64,000 nt of DNA from Anthoceros angustus (GCA_010909165.1 VJWM01000304.1:42273-106272); one strand, 5' to 3'. Shown: positions 22,985-34,078, counted from the first letter of the stretch. Notes: a model not told the origin generated them from the sequence alone. Numbers and translations are program-made.

Positions 22985-23240
22985 TCGTTTGCATTCGCGG
23001 GCGCCGGCCGGCGCTCGCCATGTCTGCGAGAATGGCGATAGTGGGGGCGCCGGCGCCTCCCCACTATCTTTGATCGCAGGCACACATGTCACGGCGCCGG
23101 CCGGCGCCATGTTCCTGCTCTACCTACCGGTGGGCGGCGGCGGCGCCGGCGCGGCGCACGAAACCAAATTTGTCGATGGAGGTGTGAAGGCGCGGTCGGC
23201 CGGCGTCTTTCACACCCTCCTTATCATCATCCGCTTGTTT
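22985..23240. repeat. GC-rich GGCGCCGGC palindrome cluster
   Basis: Self-complementary words GGCGCCGGCCGGCGC, GGGCGCCGGCGCC and GGCGCCGGCGC are concentrated here. The local sequence is far more GC-rich than its surroundings. Similar islands occur in the second element (59610-59632 and 60220-60405). They could form strong hairpins. Confidence 0.7.
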
Positions 23241-23289
23241 GAATACAATAGGAATGTGGTGTCCCCCTAACGTTTTTCTTTCCACAGCG

Positions 23290-24068
23290 TTGACAAATAA
23301 AGGATGTGGAGAATTTGCAAAAGGCGGAGGATTTCAAGAACTTCATATTTGAGATTAACAACGGAAGAGTCTTGAGGATGAGCGGCAATCATGGACAAGG
23401 ATTTGAAAAGATTTGCACTTGTTCCTGTTCAGTGCGAGAAGAGTGTTACTATCAAGTGGAAAAAGAAACATTATGGAGATGCGGGATTCCTTGATGGGCT
23501 TATACCCTTCGGTTATGGATGTCCCAAGAGGCTTTGACATTGGTCCTATGGATAGTCGGTTGGATGCGGGCATGATGAACAGTTTTCCAAAGCTTCCGGA
23601 GAAGGCGGAAGAATTCAGCTCATTGTCATGCACGGAGTGGAAGAAGCTCACCTTGTGAGAGAGTGCATGCGTGGATTATGTGGCAAGGGTGGAATGGTGT
23701 CCTTCGTTTGGGACAAAACAAACATGAGTAATGACGGTGGATTTGAGACAGTGGAGTACATAGATTGCTTGGTGTGTGAAGGAAGGCTCGAAGGCAAGGC
23801 TATGACGCCCAATATTACGAGGACTTTTAACAATGGACGATCCGTGATTGCACATGATCTTGGTGAAGAAGCGGTGTACATGTCTCAAGACAAAATGGTG
23901 GTGTGCCTACCAAAGACCTCTCGGGTTGATGATGAAATTCATCAAAACATTCTCGAAAGAAGGAGATTGGATTACGGATGGTTGCGCAGAAGTGGGACAA
24001 CAACACGCGGCATTGCTTTGACGCAATTCTATTGCAATAGAGGTGACCTCATCTGGTTATATCCCTAG
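23290..24068 (+). pseudogene. DNA methyltransferase-like segment (N6/N4 amino-MTase type, broken)
   Basis: The longest frame (23628-24068) and its neighbours align with a beta-class amino-methyltransferase order. A motif-IV-like MDVPRGFDIGPMDSRLD (23516-23566) comes first, then VMHGVEEAHLVRECMRGLCG and MVSFVWDKTNMSN with VEYIDCLVC (23625-23790). Last comes a C-terminal AdoMet-binding-like block, DWITDGCA joined by a frame change to SGTTTRGIALTQF and NSIAIEV (23965-24040), comparable to the 'DW(V)LDPFAGSGTT...A...R..I.IE' motif I of this family. Motif IV has VPR in place of the usual PPY/PPW, so activity is doubtful even apart from the frameshifts. The reaction for the family is methyl transfer from AdoMet to adenine N6 or cytosine N4. 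A search with the frame-corrected region would decide. Confidence 0.5.
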
Positions 24069-24069
24069 C

Positions 24070-24699
24070 GCATACATGGTTTCGAGGTTTTGCGGTGGAA
24101 AGAGGAGCTCACATTCGAGGCCCAGGAGAGGCGGCTGATTAGGCTAAAGAAGTTTGTATTAGCGAAAAAATTGTTCGAAAGCTCGTGGTTCCACTTAGTG
24201 CAAGGAGGATGAAAGCATAAGCAGGGACTTGCTAGAGGAAGGACAACAAACCACGGATCATGTGCGATGCAGGAGTGGTGGCGACAAGGGCGGCGACAAC
24301 GCAGAAGATGATGAAGCGAAGGCCACAGCGGTGGCAGCCGATGTAGTAGAATTGGAGCATGCGCAACTGGCGATTGTTTTAGATTGAAGCCACCCAAGCG
24401 CAGATGAGTCTCGAGTCATCGCTGAGGATCTTTGTAGAGGAAAGACTATATTCGAGGGACGGAAGAGGGGTTTTGAAACGTGATATCGATTTTCTTTCAT
24501 TACTTGTGTCAAAGCATGGTAGGCAAGGATACTCTGGCGGCGGCCGGCCGATAAAACCTCTGTTTTATGAATTGTGAAATATCAATGTTTTTTCCCCTTT
24601 CGTATTTAGCATGGTCTTTGTGGAGGATTCAACGTATTTTGCATTTCCCGAACGGTGTCTTTTTTGTGAAGGGGGTTTCAGTTGTGCGGAAGGGGGTTT
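24070..24699. other. No gene recognised (3' end of element)
   Basis: A few plus-strand readings (LTFEAQERRLIRLKKFVLAK near 24105) may prolong the methylase-like gene. The rest up to the TIR holds nothing supported. Subterminal AAGGGGG words precede the TIR. Confidence 0.35.
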
Positions 24700-24731
24700 G
24701 TATATTAACCCCCTTCCAAGATTATCATGTT
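24700..24731. repeat. Right terminal inverted repeat of 9155 bp element
   Basis: This is the inverted partner of 15577-15608. It ends ATTATCATGTT and is followed by the TAGG duplication (24732-24735). Confidence 0.93.
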
Positions 24732-26299
24732 TAGGGGCCCAAATTCTGCCCCCGCCGGCCTCTTGCTGGAAATTTCCAGCCTTCCCACACTCCTCGGGCC
24801 ATCGCGCGGCAACGTAGGCCCTCGCACCGTCGCCCCATCTGCTCTCCCGCCCAGCGCGGGTGATGGCGGCCTGGGCGCCGCCCGCGGCGCCTCGCGCTGC
24901 CCTTCCTTCCTCTTCCCTACCGCCGTGATTGCACTACCTGGGCATAGGGTGTTGCCTCTGCGGTGGTGATCCCCAGCGGTGGCCTGCCTACCTACTGGTA
25001 GGTGGCCTACTTAGTCTGCCTACTGCAGAGGGGTGCCTACTGGGGTGGTGCCCCTGCCGGGTAGGCCGCCTACTGCCGGGTGGTGCCGCCTACCTGGGGT
25101 GGTGCCTCTCTGGGGTCCCCTACCACGGTGGTCGCACCACCGGTAGGCGGCCTCCCTACCGGGGTAGGCTGCCGGGGTGCCTCTTCTCTAGGCACCCACG
25201 AAATGGTGGGGACTCCTCTCACCCTGGGGGTCGTCACCCCTACCATGGTAGTCCGCCTCTCATAGACTACCACCTAGCCCTCCTTGGCCGGATCTTGCTC
25301 CTCTCCTCCTCCTTGCTCTTGTGGAGGAAAGGCCTCCCACTCCGGCAACCTTGTTGCCTCCACCTCCTCCACCCTCGGTCCTGGTGTGCTTATGGAGGTC
25401 TGCCCTCCCATGGTCTTCCTTAGAGCGAAAGGCAAAGGTCGCTCTAAACTTGGCTGGAGGTGGATTATCTCAAAAGGATGCCAAGCATCCTCAAGCTCCT
25501 TGCTGGTCAAGAGCCCCTCCATTTCCCACAAGTGCACCAAATAGGTGCTGAGGTAACATGGCCTTGGCCCTTCTTCATCCACCGAATTTGGCCTAAGGAG
25601 CTTCTCCCTGTGATGTATGTAGGCCTCATACATGATCGTCCCCCAATCCGGCTTAGCTCCTCGAGAAATCTTCCACAAAAATTGGACGAAGTTGGTGCTG
25701 AAATAGGAGGTCCGTTGATAGTTCACCAACCCCAACACAATTTTGGCAAAGAGCCGCCATTTCAGCTCCTTGATGCTGTCCGTCTTCCAGCCATTCTTGG
25801 CGTGGCCTTCACTCCTCCGTCCATCATGTCGAGGACTTCCTGCGGAATTTCTGAGAGGGAAATCCTCTTCCCTCCATTTGTCCTCTCAAGGAGAGCAATT
25901 CCGGAGCTCTCCTCCTCCGGTCTCCCATACACTTGCCTAATGCTTCGGACGGTCTAGCAGCGGGGATCAGTCCAAGCATTCCTCTCCGGCAACGCGGCAA
26001 GGGCTACTTCCAATTGATGGAGGTTGATATAACACTCCTCAATCAATTCCAAATTGGTGTAGGCCCACTGGCGGCCATACACCCATCCCAATTGGATGTC
26101 TTCCTCCTCCGCCCATTGCCTAAAATTCTACCAAATCCCTGGGATTGAGCTGCCCCGCAAAACAGGTGAACTGGGGCATCACAAGTTCATCTCCCCCTGG
26201 CGGCGCAGCCTCCGCTGCCGCCTTCTTTCCCTTTCCTCCTCGCGAGGAGGAACCCTTGGCAAGCGGTTCCTTCCCCTTGCCCTTTCCTGCTCGAGGCAT
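24732..26299 (-). pseudogene. Coiled-coil retroelement-associated ORF, copy 1, proximal part
   Basis: The start ATG at 26299 gives MPRAGKGKGKEPLAKGSSSR, then GGDELVMPQFTCFAGQLNP. After several indels comes RLFAKIVLGLVNYQRTSYFS with FVQFLWKISRGAKPDWGTIM and YEAYIHHREKLL (25770-25590), a globular domain with a WGTIMYE-type helix also seen in copies 2 and 3 (WGRIIFERACEER). An interval of CTACC palindromes (24940-25265) follows, then LEISSKRPAGAEFGPL abuts the element. The protein continues at 15576. Basic N-terminus, central globular domain and coiled coil define the family. I infer a gag-like role but do not recognise a named domain with certainty. Confidence 0.55.
24940..25265. repeat. Dense array of CTACC...GGTAG palindromes
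   Basis: Near-palindromes such as CCTACCACGGTGG, CCACCGGTAGGCGG, CCTACCGGGGTAGG and CTACCATGGTAG recur about every 10-30 bases. The same motif is scattered through LTR and retroelement DNA of this window. Confidence 0.8.
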
Positions 26300-27660
26300 G
26301 GCGTCGTTTTTCTTCCCAAATGCTTCTAGGGGAGTGAATCACTTCCCAAGTGCTATTGAAGGAGGAAGCTACTTCCCAATTCCAAGCTTCCTCTCGGCCT
26401 CTTGGGGTCTCACCTTGAGGCTCTCCACAGTGGAAACAATCACACAATCGGGAGTTAGCTCGCTCACTCCCGCCACCTTCTTCTCTTCTTCTTCTCTCTC
26501 GCAGGTGCCTCCCTCAATTTGCCGCTCTTGTGACTCTCCTCTTCTATCCGGTTGCCCTCACGCTGAGCGCCGCCCTCACGTCTCTTGGTCCTCCCGGCAC
26601 TCAGCCGTGGTGCTTTGCAAGTCCTTCACGCCTCCGCTGAAAAGCTCCTCGGTAGCGTGATGTTTTCCTCCTCTCCCTCTCGCTCCGGCTAGGGTTTCTT
26701 CCTCCGCTTTCATGGCAGTCTTCCAGACCATTCTTGGCGTGGCCTTCACTCCTCCGTCCATCATGTCGAGGACTTCCTGCGGAATTTAGAGGAAATCCTC
26801 TTCCTCCATTTGTCCTCTCAAGGAGAGCAATTCGAGCTCTCCTCCTCCGGTCTCCCATACACTTGCCTAATGCTTGGACGGTCTAGCAGCGGGATCGGTC
26901 AAGCATTCCTCCTCCCGGCTCTGGCAAGGGCTACTTCAATTGATGGAGGTTGATATAACACTCCTCAATCAATTCCAAATTAGTGTAGGCCATGGCGGCC
27001 ATACACCCATCCCAATTGGATGTCTTCCTCCTCCGCCCATTGCCTAAAATTCTACCAAATCACAGGATTGAGCTGCCCATAAGCAGGTGAACTGGGCATC
27101 ACAAGTTCATCTCCCCACAGCGCGCCCTCGCTGCCGCCTTCTTTCCCTTTCCTCCTCGAGGAGGAACCCTTAACAGCGGTTCCTTCCCTTGCCCTCACCT
27201 CGAGGCATGGCGTCGTTTTTCTTCCCAAATGCTTCTAGGGGAGTGAATCACTTCCCAAGTGCTATTGAAGGAGGAAGCTACTTCCCAATTCCAAGCTTCC
27301 TCTCGGCCTCTTGGGGTCTCACCTTGAGGCTCTCCTGGTGGGGGAAACAATCACACAATCAGGAAGTTAGCTCTGGCTCACTCCCCGCCACCTTCTTCTC
27401 TTCTTCTTCTCTCTCGCAGAGGTGCCTCCACTCAATTTGCCTGCGCTTTCCTGGCGACTCTCCTCTTCAATCCGGGGTCGCCCTCCGCCGCCTGAAGCGC
27501 CGCCCTCACGTCCACTGTTCCTCCCAGCACTCAACGCTCGTGGTGCTTTGCAAGTCCTTCACGCCTCCCAGCGCTCGAAAAGCTCCTCAGCGCGTGATGT
27601 TTTCCTCCTCTCCCTCTCGCTCCAGCTAGGGTTTCTTCCTCCGCTTCAGCTCGCGCGCCG
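25782..27660. repeat. Tandem duplication, about 936 bp unit, two copies
   Basis: The word GTCTTCCAG/GTCTTCC marks the borders at 25782, 26718 and about 27660. The units are nearly identical over long stretches but differ by many 1-6 base indels. They cover the start of the coiled-coil ORF copy 1 (start ATG at 26299) and its upstream region. A duplicated, broken start lies at about 27211 in the second unit. Confidence 0.9.
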
Positions 27661-27796
27661 TCTTCCTCATGCTCGTAGGTGGCGGCGACAGCGATGGCGA
27701 TGGCGTGGGTGAGGACAACAACGACAAGGGATTGTGCGCGCCCGGCTGGCCGTCAGCGAAAGTCACGCCACACTCACCAAGGTAACTGTAACACAC

Positions 27797-28265
27797 ATGT
27801 ATGATTGGGATGCTAAATTACATTCAGCACTGTGGGCTTACAGGACCGCGGAGAAGGTAACCACCAAGAAAACCCCTTATTATCTGACATATGGAATGTT
27901 ACCTGTTATGCCTGTGGAATTCGAAGTACCTACCTATAGGATCATAGAGGATGAACGCATGACCGTAGAAGATAGTCAAGTAGCTACGTTAGAATCTTTC
28001 GTAGAACAGGAGGAACATAGAGAAGATGCCTTAGAGGAAACCCAGCGGATTCAGGAACTCAGGAAAGACCGGCATGATGGGAAGATGAGGAAGCAGGAGG
28101 TTATCGTGGCTGGGGATTTGGTTCTCCCATACGATAGTCGGTACTTGGACTTCCCGGGAAAGCTTAGGCTGAGATGGATGGGACCTTATGAGGTGGTGGC
28201 AATATACGAGAATGGATCTGTGCAACTCCGGGTGCTGGGAGGAGAATTACTGCCTACTAGAGTGA
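27797..28265 (+). pseudogene. Ty3/gypsy integrase C-terminal fragment with GPY/F module
   Basis: One uninterrupted frame encodes YDWDAKLHSALWAYRTAEKV, TPYYLTYGMLPVMPVEFEVP, a helix with RIQELRKDRHDGKMRKQEV, and DLVLPYDSRYLDFPGKLRLR followed by WMGPYEVVAIYENGSVQLRV. This is the end of the integrase core plus the GPY/F module of plant gypsy elements. The catalytic D,D,E part is absent. It is well preserved compared with its surroundings and ends abruptly at about 28265 against the inverted tail of coiled-coil copy 2. Confidence 0.9.
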
Positions 28266-28269
28266 ATGG

Positions 28270-30317
28270 GTGGATTCGTTCTTCTTCTGGCTCTTTTGGG
28301 CTGGCTGCCCAAACTTTTGCATTCCACAGTGCCGCTCGTCTGCTGCCCCCATGCATGTCGTCGCGCTCCTCATCACTTGATAACCACACAGTGCATTCCT
28401 CCCTCCACGCTTTGGCCTTTGCCTCGCTCATCTCCTTAAGCACAACTTGCGGGGGGTATGCCCCAGCTCCCGTTTGAAGGAACCACTGGTAGACGCCTGT
28501 GGCGGTTAAGATGTCTGACCCGATGGTTTACGCCCCTCTGTCCCAACAACCACATACACATTTAGAGTGAGCACCGCTCACCATGCGGCCGTGACACGAG
28601 CATCCTCATCCAGCGCGTACGATCGCCTTTACAGAGGTCCTTACCCTATCCACCCGTGGACAATCCGGGACTGGCTGCCCCTTGGAATCCAGGGACGTTG
28701 CATCCCCGCCTGCGGCGCTCTTGTTTGTGGCTTCCCCTACCTCGGGTCCCCCTTCCGCGACGGTGGCCGGTTTAGCCACCATGATAGCTGCTTTCCCAAC
28801 GGTGGTCGCTTTAGCCACCGTGGTGGCTGTCGCTCTGCCCTTCTTCGGCTTGCCCGTCTCTCTCTTGATCTTGGCCCTAGCCTCATCCCTCTCCCGCTTA
28901 TACCTCTCCGCTAGTTTCTTGAACTTTTCCAGAGGCGCCAGCGTCTCCACCTGTTCTTGGACCCGCAAAACTTCATTCTGGAGCTCCTCAATCGTAGCAT
29001 GTGCCCCTTTTACTTGGTTCACCAGGGCCTCCTGTTGGGTAGACATAGCTCTCAGCTTCTCCTGTGTCTTGCTTAGTGCCTCCTCGCACTCCCGCCTGCG
29101 GTCCTCTGCTGCCTTTTTCTCGCTCTCCAACCCCTCCAACTTTTCCTTGAGCAACTTCTCTTGTTGCCCCTGCACACTCAGCCAGGTGAGAGCCATAGCT
29201 GCCTGGTCGAGAAGGTCCGCCTGGGTCTGAGCCATTGCTGAAGTCAGAACCTGCAGTTTCCCAAATTGGGCTGTCCCAGTGCCCATTCCCTTCCACAACA
29301 AGCCCGTGCATGGGGTTTGTGTCACTCGCCTCCACGGGGCCAATGGGATATCTCCAAAAATGTCCTTGAGCTCGTGGGAACCTTGCCAAATTAACCCTTC
29401 CTCCCTAGGGGTTGGTGCATGGCCTCCTCATTTGTAAAACTCCTCGCGATTGCGATTTGTCCTCCACTTTTGACAAGAGGACAACCCACCGTTCCCTTTT
29501 ACTTTCCTCCTTCAAGGGCTCTTCACACAGTGATCCGGGGTGTGGTTGTGGGCTCCTCCTCTATTGCGGCCGTCTTCCCCTTTTTGGTCGACCCCCGTTC
29601 AGTCGCCACCACCTTCCTCTTCCTGCTCCTTGTGACCTCCCCACCGTCATCTGAATCTTCTGGTGCCGCGAATTCCCAACTGCTGGAGTCCTTCCCCGAA
29701 TCTTCCTTGGACTCTTCTTCTTCTACCTTGAACTCTTCTTCTTCTACCTTGAGTTCCTTGACCGGCTTCCAGCTATGAAGGGCAGACACAATCTCCAACT
29801 CAGTGAGGCACTCGGAATACACAAACACATGAATCAGGAAAGGTGAGATCAGAGAGGGACGAGGACAGGAGGAGAGCAAATTTGCCCTCTCTTCACACGC
29901 CCTCTCAAAAATTATCCTGCCCCAGTCAATCTGTGTGCCTTTAACCACTTCATGAAGGAATACCAGGAAGTGGTCTGCCATGTGATCCAACTTTCGGTTC
30001 TGCAGAAAACACAAAATCCACTTGGCCAGCCCCACGAGTTGCACAAACGCGAGTTGGCGAGTCACCCATCCATTGTTAACCCGCACCTCCCCAGGCTTCA
30101 TGATTGCTGCCGCTGCAACCTTTAAAGTCTTCTTCCTCTGGGGATCAATCACCAGACTCCCATCTTCCGACTCGTCTCGCCCATACACTGCCTGGAAGAG
30201 TCCTAGGGTCCCAGTTTTGCGGCCTCTGCTGCATGTCACCCTCCTGCAACTTGGCCTTCAATTGCGGGCACATTCCTGCACCAATGCTGGACTGACATAA
30301 CACCATTTCTTCTCCAT
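28270..30317 (-). pseudogene. Coiled-coil retroelement-associated ORF, copy 2
   Basis: The start ATG is at 30317 (MEKKWCYVSPALVQECARN). After one frameshift the domain reads LFQAVYGRDESEDGSLVIDP, RVNNGWVTRQLAFVQLVGLA, FLHEVVKGTQIDWGRIIFER. It is followed by an acidic linker (KELKVEEEEFKVEEEESKED), a KRK-type basic patch and, from 29343, a coiled coil (EKLLKEKLEGLESEKKAAED; RVQEQVETLAPLEKFKKLAE). A repeated VAKATTVGKA segment and the conserved tail WNAKVWAASPKEPEEER (28320) complete it. Two long open frames (30239-29523 and 29343-28606) are intact. It is the best-preserved of the three copies. The role is unknown. Confidence 0.65.
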
Positions 30318-30336
30318 GAAGCTCAATCCCAACTCC

Positions 30337-30528
30337 TGTAAACGTTCTAGACAGAACGTGAAGAGTGAATGCAAAAGCAAAAGATTGAATTGATTAATTA
30401 CAAAAAGGGTCTCAGGTGTTTTTATATCTAAACCTAATTTACGAACAGTCACTTATATCAAACGGACACCACCTATCACTAACTTAAGCGAGTATAGGTT
30501 AACTAATATATATCCATATATCTTAACA
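30337..30528 (-). repeat. Ty1/copia 3' LTR (partial) with polypurine tract
   Basis: On the minus strand the LTR starts TGTTAAGATATATGG (at 30528) directly after the polypurine tract AAGAGGGAG (30529-30541), as in copia 3' LTRs. About 192 bp are kept, ending at the coiled-coil copy 2 leader. Confidence 0.8.
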
Positions 30529-33040
30529 CTCCCTCTTAAGCATAACGAGCTTAAGATCGAGCTCCCTCACATGCAACACATGGGCACGTAGTCATTACAG
30601 TCCAACAACCGAACTCGAGAGCAGAGCGTGGCACAGTCTTCAAGATGGCGATCCTCACATGCCGACCTTCGCCGCCTCGCACCGGCTGTTCATCCGTCAC
30701 GCATCGCCATGTCGTCGAGGCGGGATGGCGTGGTCGAGGAAAAGGCTCGGCGGAGACACCACCGCTAGCGAGAAGGAGCCCGAGGCTACACAGGGGCGCC
30801 TCTTCTCCTAGCTGGGATGACAGCTACACTATCGGCCAGTCCATCAAAGTTCGTGGGTATAAGATCAGCCTGGAAGTTCATCTGCGCTGGGGAAGCTGAC
30901 TGAAGATGCCACCGGACCGCTTCCAACGCGCGGCGAGCTCGAGGAGGAGATGGACCTTGTTGCCCAGCTTAAGGCAGTGGCAGCGCTGCTGACTCAAATC
31001 AAGGAGGCATCGGAGGTGGCAGCCGACTGCAGGGCGCTTAGGTTGGCGTTGAGCTTCATCCGCACTGCCTGGCTGGAAATAATTTATTGCTCCCTCGCAT
31101 CCTACCTGTCCACTGATTCTCATATGTCTGTGGGTCGTACAGAAAGTGAAGGCTTGGCGGCGATGGAGGCTGGCGAGCACTTCATCTATCAATGAGAACA
31201 TAACTCACCTATCGAGAGCAGGCTCCCACCCCTCCCACCACCGACACGACATGCCTGCTACTTGTTGTTGAGCATGTAACCTGTCAGTCACATAAGCCAA
31301 GCCCTTCCATGTCGATAGTGTTTTGTCTTGACAGGCCTTGGTGAGCACGTCGGTGTGTTTTCGGTGTGGACATAATCAACCTTCACAAGACGCTCCACCA
31401 CATCTCGGATGTAGTGATGTCAGATCTCTATGTGTTTTGTTCGGGCGTGAAACACAGGGTTAGCAACGAGCCGAGACATATTGTCACATAACAATGGTGT
31501 TGGTTTCACCGCCCAAGTCTGTAAGGAAAGTCCTTTCCCACTCTGCCTCTTTGGATGCATCATCAAACTCTTGTACTCGGCTGTAGATGATAGGGCAATG
31601 GAGGATCGCTGCAGCTCAATTGATGGCTGCTAAAGAAAGCAGATGTGGAGAGGCTTTTCCTATCACATCGCCATAATCGGCATCTCAGAAACCCCTTAAG
31701 GTAAGCTGATTTTGTCCACTGCCTTTATAGCAAAGTCCGTAACATTGGGTGCCTTTGAGATAGCGAAAAACTCGTTTGGCGCTACCCGATGTGCGGCGGG
31801 GTTCTCTAAGAAGCGAGAGTGTGCTCAGAATCATCGTATGTCGGGACGTGTCCAGTTTCCTACAAACAAGAGGCTGCCAATCGCATGTCGATATGGTACG
31901 GTAACCATCTCTCGTTTGTCTGCTTCTGACTGAGGGCATTGTAAACTTGTGAGCTTTACTCCTATGGCTGCGCGAAGGTGTCGTGCTTGGTCCGGCTTGA
32001 ACTTTATCAAGATGTCACGGATGTATTGGTATTGATGTATCATCAAGAGCCCTTGAGACCTCACTCGCAGCTTGGATGCCTAAATGTAATGTAAGTTCTC
32101 CGATATCCTTCATGTCATACTTGCGCTTAACATTTGTTTCACTTCTTCTAATAGCTGATTGCTGCTGGCAGCCAGGATGACATCATCAACATAGAGGGCG
32201 AGCACAACATAATCTCGCCTCGTCAGAAGCTGTCCCACTGACTTTGCTTAAAGGACCTGCTAAGGAGGTAGACATGAATATTCAGGTACCACACTCGGCC
32301 ACTTTGCTTCAGACCATAGATGGTCTTCAGCAACTTGCACACTTTTGTGGGGTCTTTGTTTGTCTTCGTATCCTTGGGTTGCGTCATATATAGGTCTTCG
32401 CCTAAGGCTCCATAAAGGTAAGCCGTGCTTACATCCATCCGATATAATTCAGTTATGCTCTGCACTAAGGCTAAGATCATTCTAATTGATTGTGATTTCA
32501 CCACAGGGAGAAGGTCTCTTGATAGTCAAGTCCCTCAACTTGTGTGAAACCCCTAGCTACAAGTCTTGCCTTGTATCCGGCTATCTCTCCTTTATCATTG
32601 AGCTTTAGCTTGAATACCCATTTACGAAATGGGTTTCTGTCAGTGCAAGTCTACCAATTTCGGTATGATTCTTGACAAGGCTGTTGAACTCGTCATCAAT
32701 CGCAAATTTCCATTTATCCTTTTCATGACTAGAAAGCTTCTTTCAAGGACTTGGGTTCTAAGTCAATCGTGGTTGATGCGGCATGGACAGCCTCGCTATT
32801 GATGTTCAAAATCGATGGATTGGTATCCGGGTTCTTTCCACTCTTCAGAGGTGGCGTACCGCCGGAACGTCGGGAGCCGGATCATCCGCGTGGCGGGTCC
32901 GCCGCGGGTTCGTTTCCACATCCGTGACGTTTAGCATGTCGTAGATCTCCTTGTGCATCACCGCAAGTCTTTGCATCATCTTGAGGAAATTGGTCTTGTA
33001 AATTATGATCCGGAAGGTTGGCTTCTTCATCGAGGATCAT
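30529..33040 (-). pseudogene. Ty1/copia pol relic (RT-RNase H), copy C
   Basis: In minus-strand order there is a linker, then [20 protein letters not shown] with [19 protein letters not shown] (32640-32530). RT segments MDVSTAYLYGALGEDLYMTQ, KLLKTIYGLKQSGRVWYLN and PYRHAIGSLLFVGNWTRPDI follow (32440-31830). RNase H-proximal VFRYLKGTQCYGLCYKG comes next (31760-31715), then decayed RNase H with ADVLTKACQD near 31340. Several frames are used and no full ORF remains. Integrase and gag are missing upstream. The 30529-31200 stretch between RNase H and the LTR has no recognised content. Confidence 0.88.
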
Positions 33041-34078
33041 GCGGTATTAACCGCATCACACGGTTCTGGTCGTGAGGTCTGTATAAATGGGGCTTGTGGA
33101 CCAGTTGTGGATTCATCGAGCGGTGCCGGAGTCGGGCCAGCATCATCATCCGAAGTCAAAGTCGATGTTTCATGTTCCAAATCACCTCCCTCGGTGGTGA
33201 ATTGGCTCCTGATTCAATGTGAGGCCCGAAACCGGTGACAGCCGTGTTGACTCAATGAAGGTACGGACTGGCCAATAATTTATTTGGGAAATAGGGTTAT
33301 ATAATTTATAAGCCTTGGATGTTTCACTATAGCCTGTGAAAATAAGAGCTTGTGGAAGACCACATATACACTAACCTCTAAGTGCCTGGATGAACGATTT
33401 TTTTTGTTTTGAGAGTGTTTGTATAGCAAAGTGCTTTGAGAATCGCCTGGTAAGGTCTTTTATACGAGAATGGTCCTTGGCCCTTGGGATAATAATTTGT
33501 TTTGAACCTTAGGTTTTCGACCCGGATAGGTAGGTCGGAGATAGAGTCCTTGGGTTTTGGTGATTTTAGAAATAAGAAAGTGTCTATATATGTTAGGTGC
33601 CTACACGCCATGCTGGCCAGCTGGAGGTAGCCGCCCACCACGGGTCAAGAACGGACGATGCACTGTGGGAGTTTACAACCCTAGTGGCGAGCACCGCTGC
33701 ATACGGAGCGCAATCGAGAGACGACACACCAAAGACCGCGAGGTCGCGAATTCCGTGCCAGCGAGTCAGCAAGAAGTCGCGATGCAACCGCTCCGGGCGA
33801 GCCTCCGCTGGTGTGCTGGACGACGCTGGCCACGGCGGCGGCGAAGAGAACCAACAAGTAGAGCGAAGGAGGAAAAGAGATGAGGCAAGAGCGCCAGCGA
33901 AGTGGAGGAGACGCGAGGTGGTGTTCCTTTTCGACCAGCGTGCAGGAGTGTTGGGTTCTTTTCACGAAGAAACAAGGAGAAAGGAGATGGCGAGTCGCGG
34001 GCCGAAATTTCATGCAAAGGCCCAACATGGACCATCGGAAGGTGAGAGCGGGCACCGTGTGAGCTGGGTCCGGAATTT
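33041..34078. other. No gene recognised
   Basis: Positions 33460-33570 share CCTTGG-rich words with the minisatellite at 3775-3985. Open frames at 33597-34088 on both strands are arginine-rich shadows with no domain. Confidence 0.4.

Larger units (their letters stand above)
15577..24731. mobile_element. 9155 bp TIR DNA transposon with DUF7869-type transposase and ParB/methylase-like genes
   Basis: The ends form 32 bp terminal inverted repeats with one mismatch: AACATGCTAATCTTGGAAGG at left and AACATGATAATCTTGGAAGG at right, both continuing GGGTTAATATAC. The 4 bp sequence TAGG flanks both ends (15573-15576 and 24732-24735). Removing the element restores an open frame in the coiled-coil ORF it interrupts. 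Inside, a transposase-like relic lies on the minus strand (about 16325-20000) and a plus-strand region (about 20411-24068) carries ParB-like and DNA-methyltransferase-like segments, so the two sides diverge from about 20 kb. The 2690 bp element at 59246 has the same TIR design. I cannot place it in a named superfamily. Confidence 0.85.

Noticed and set aside
33378-33641. Minus-strand ORF considered as a copia coding segment
   Set aside because: It follows the CCTTGG minisatellite words also seen near 3775-3985 and does not match any copia domain order.
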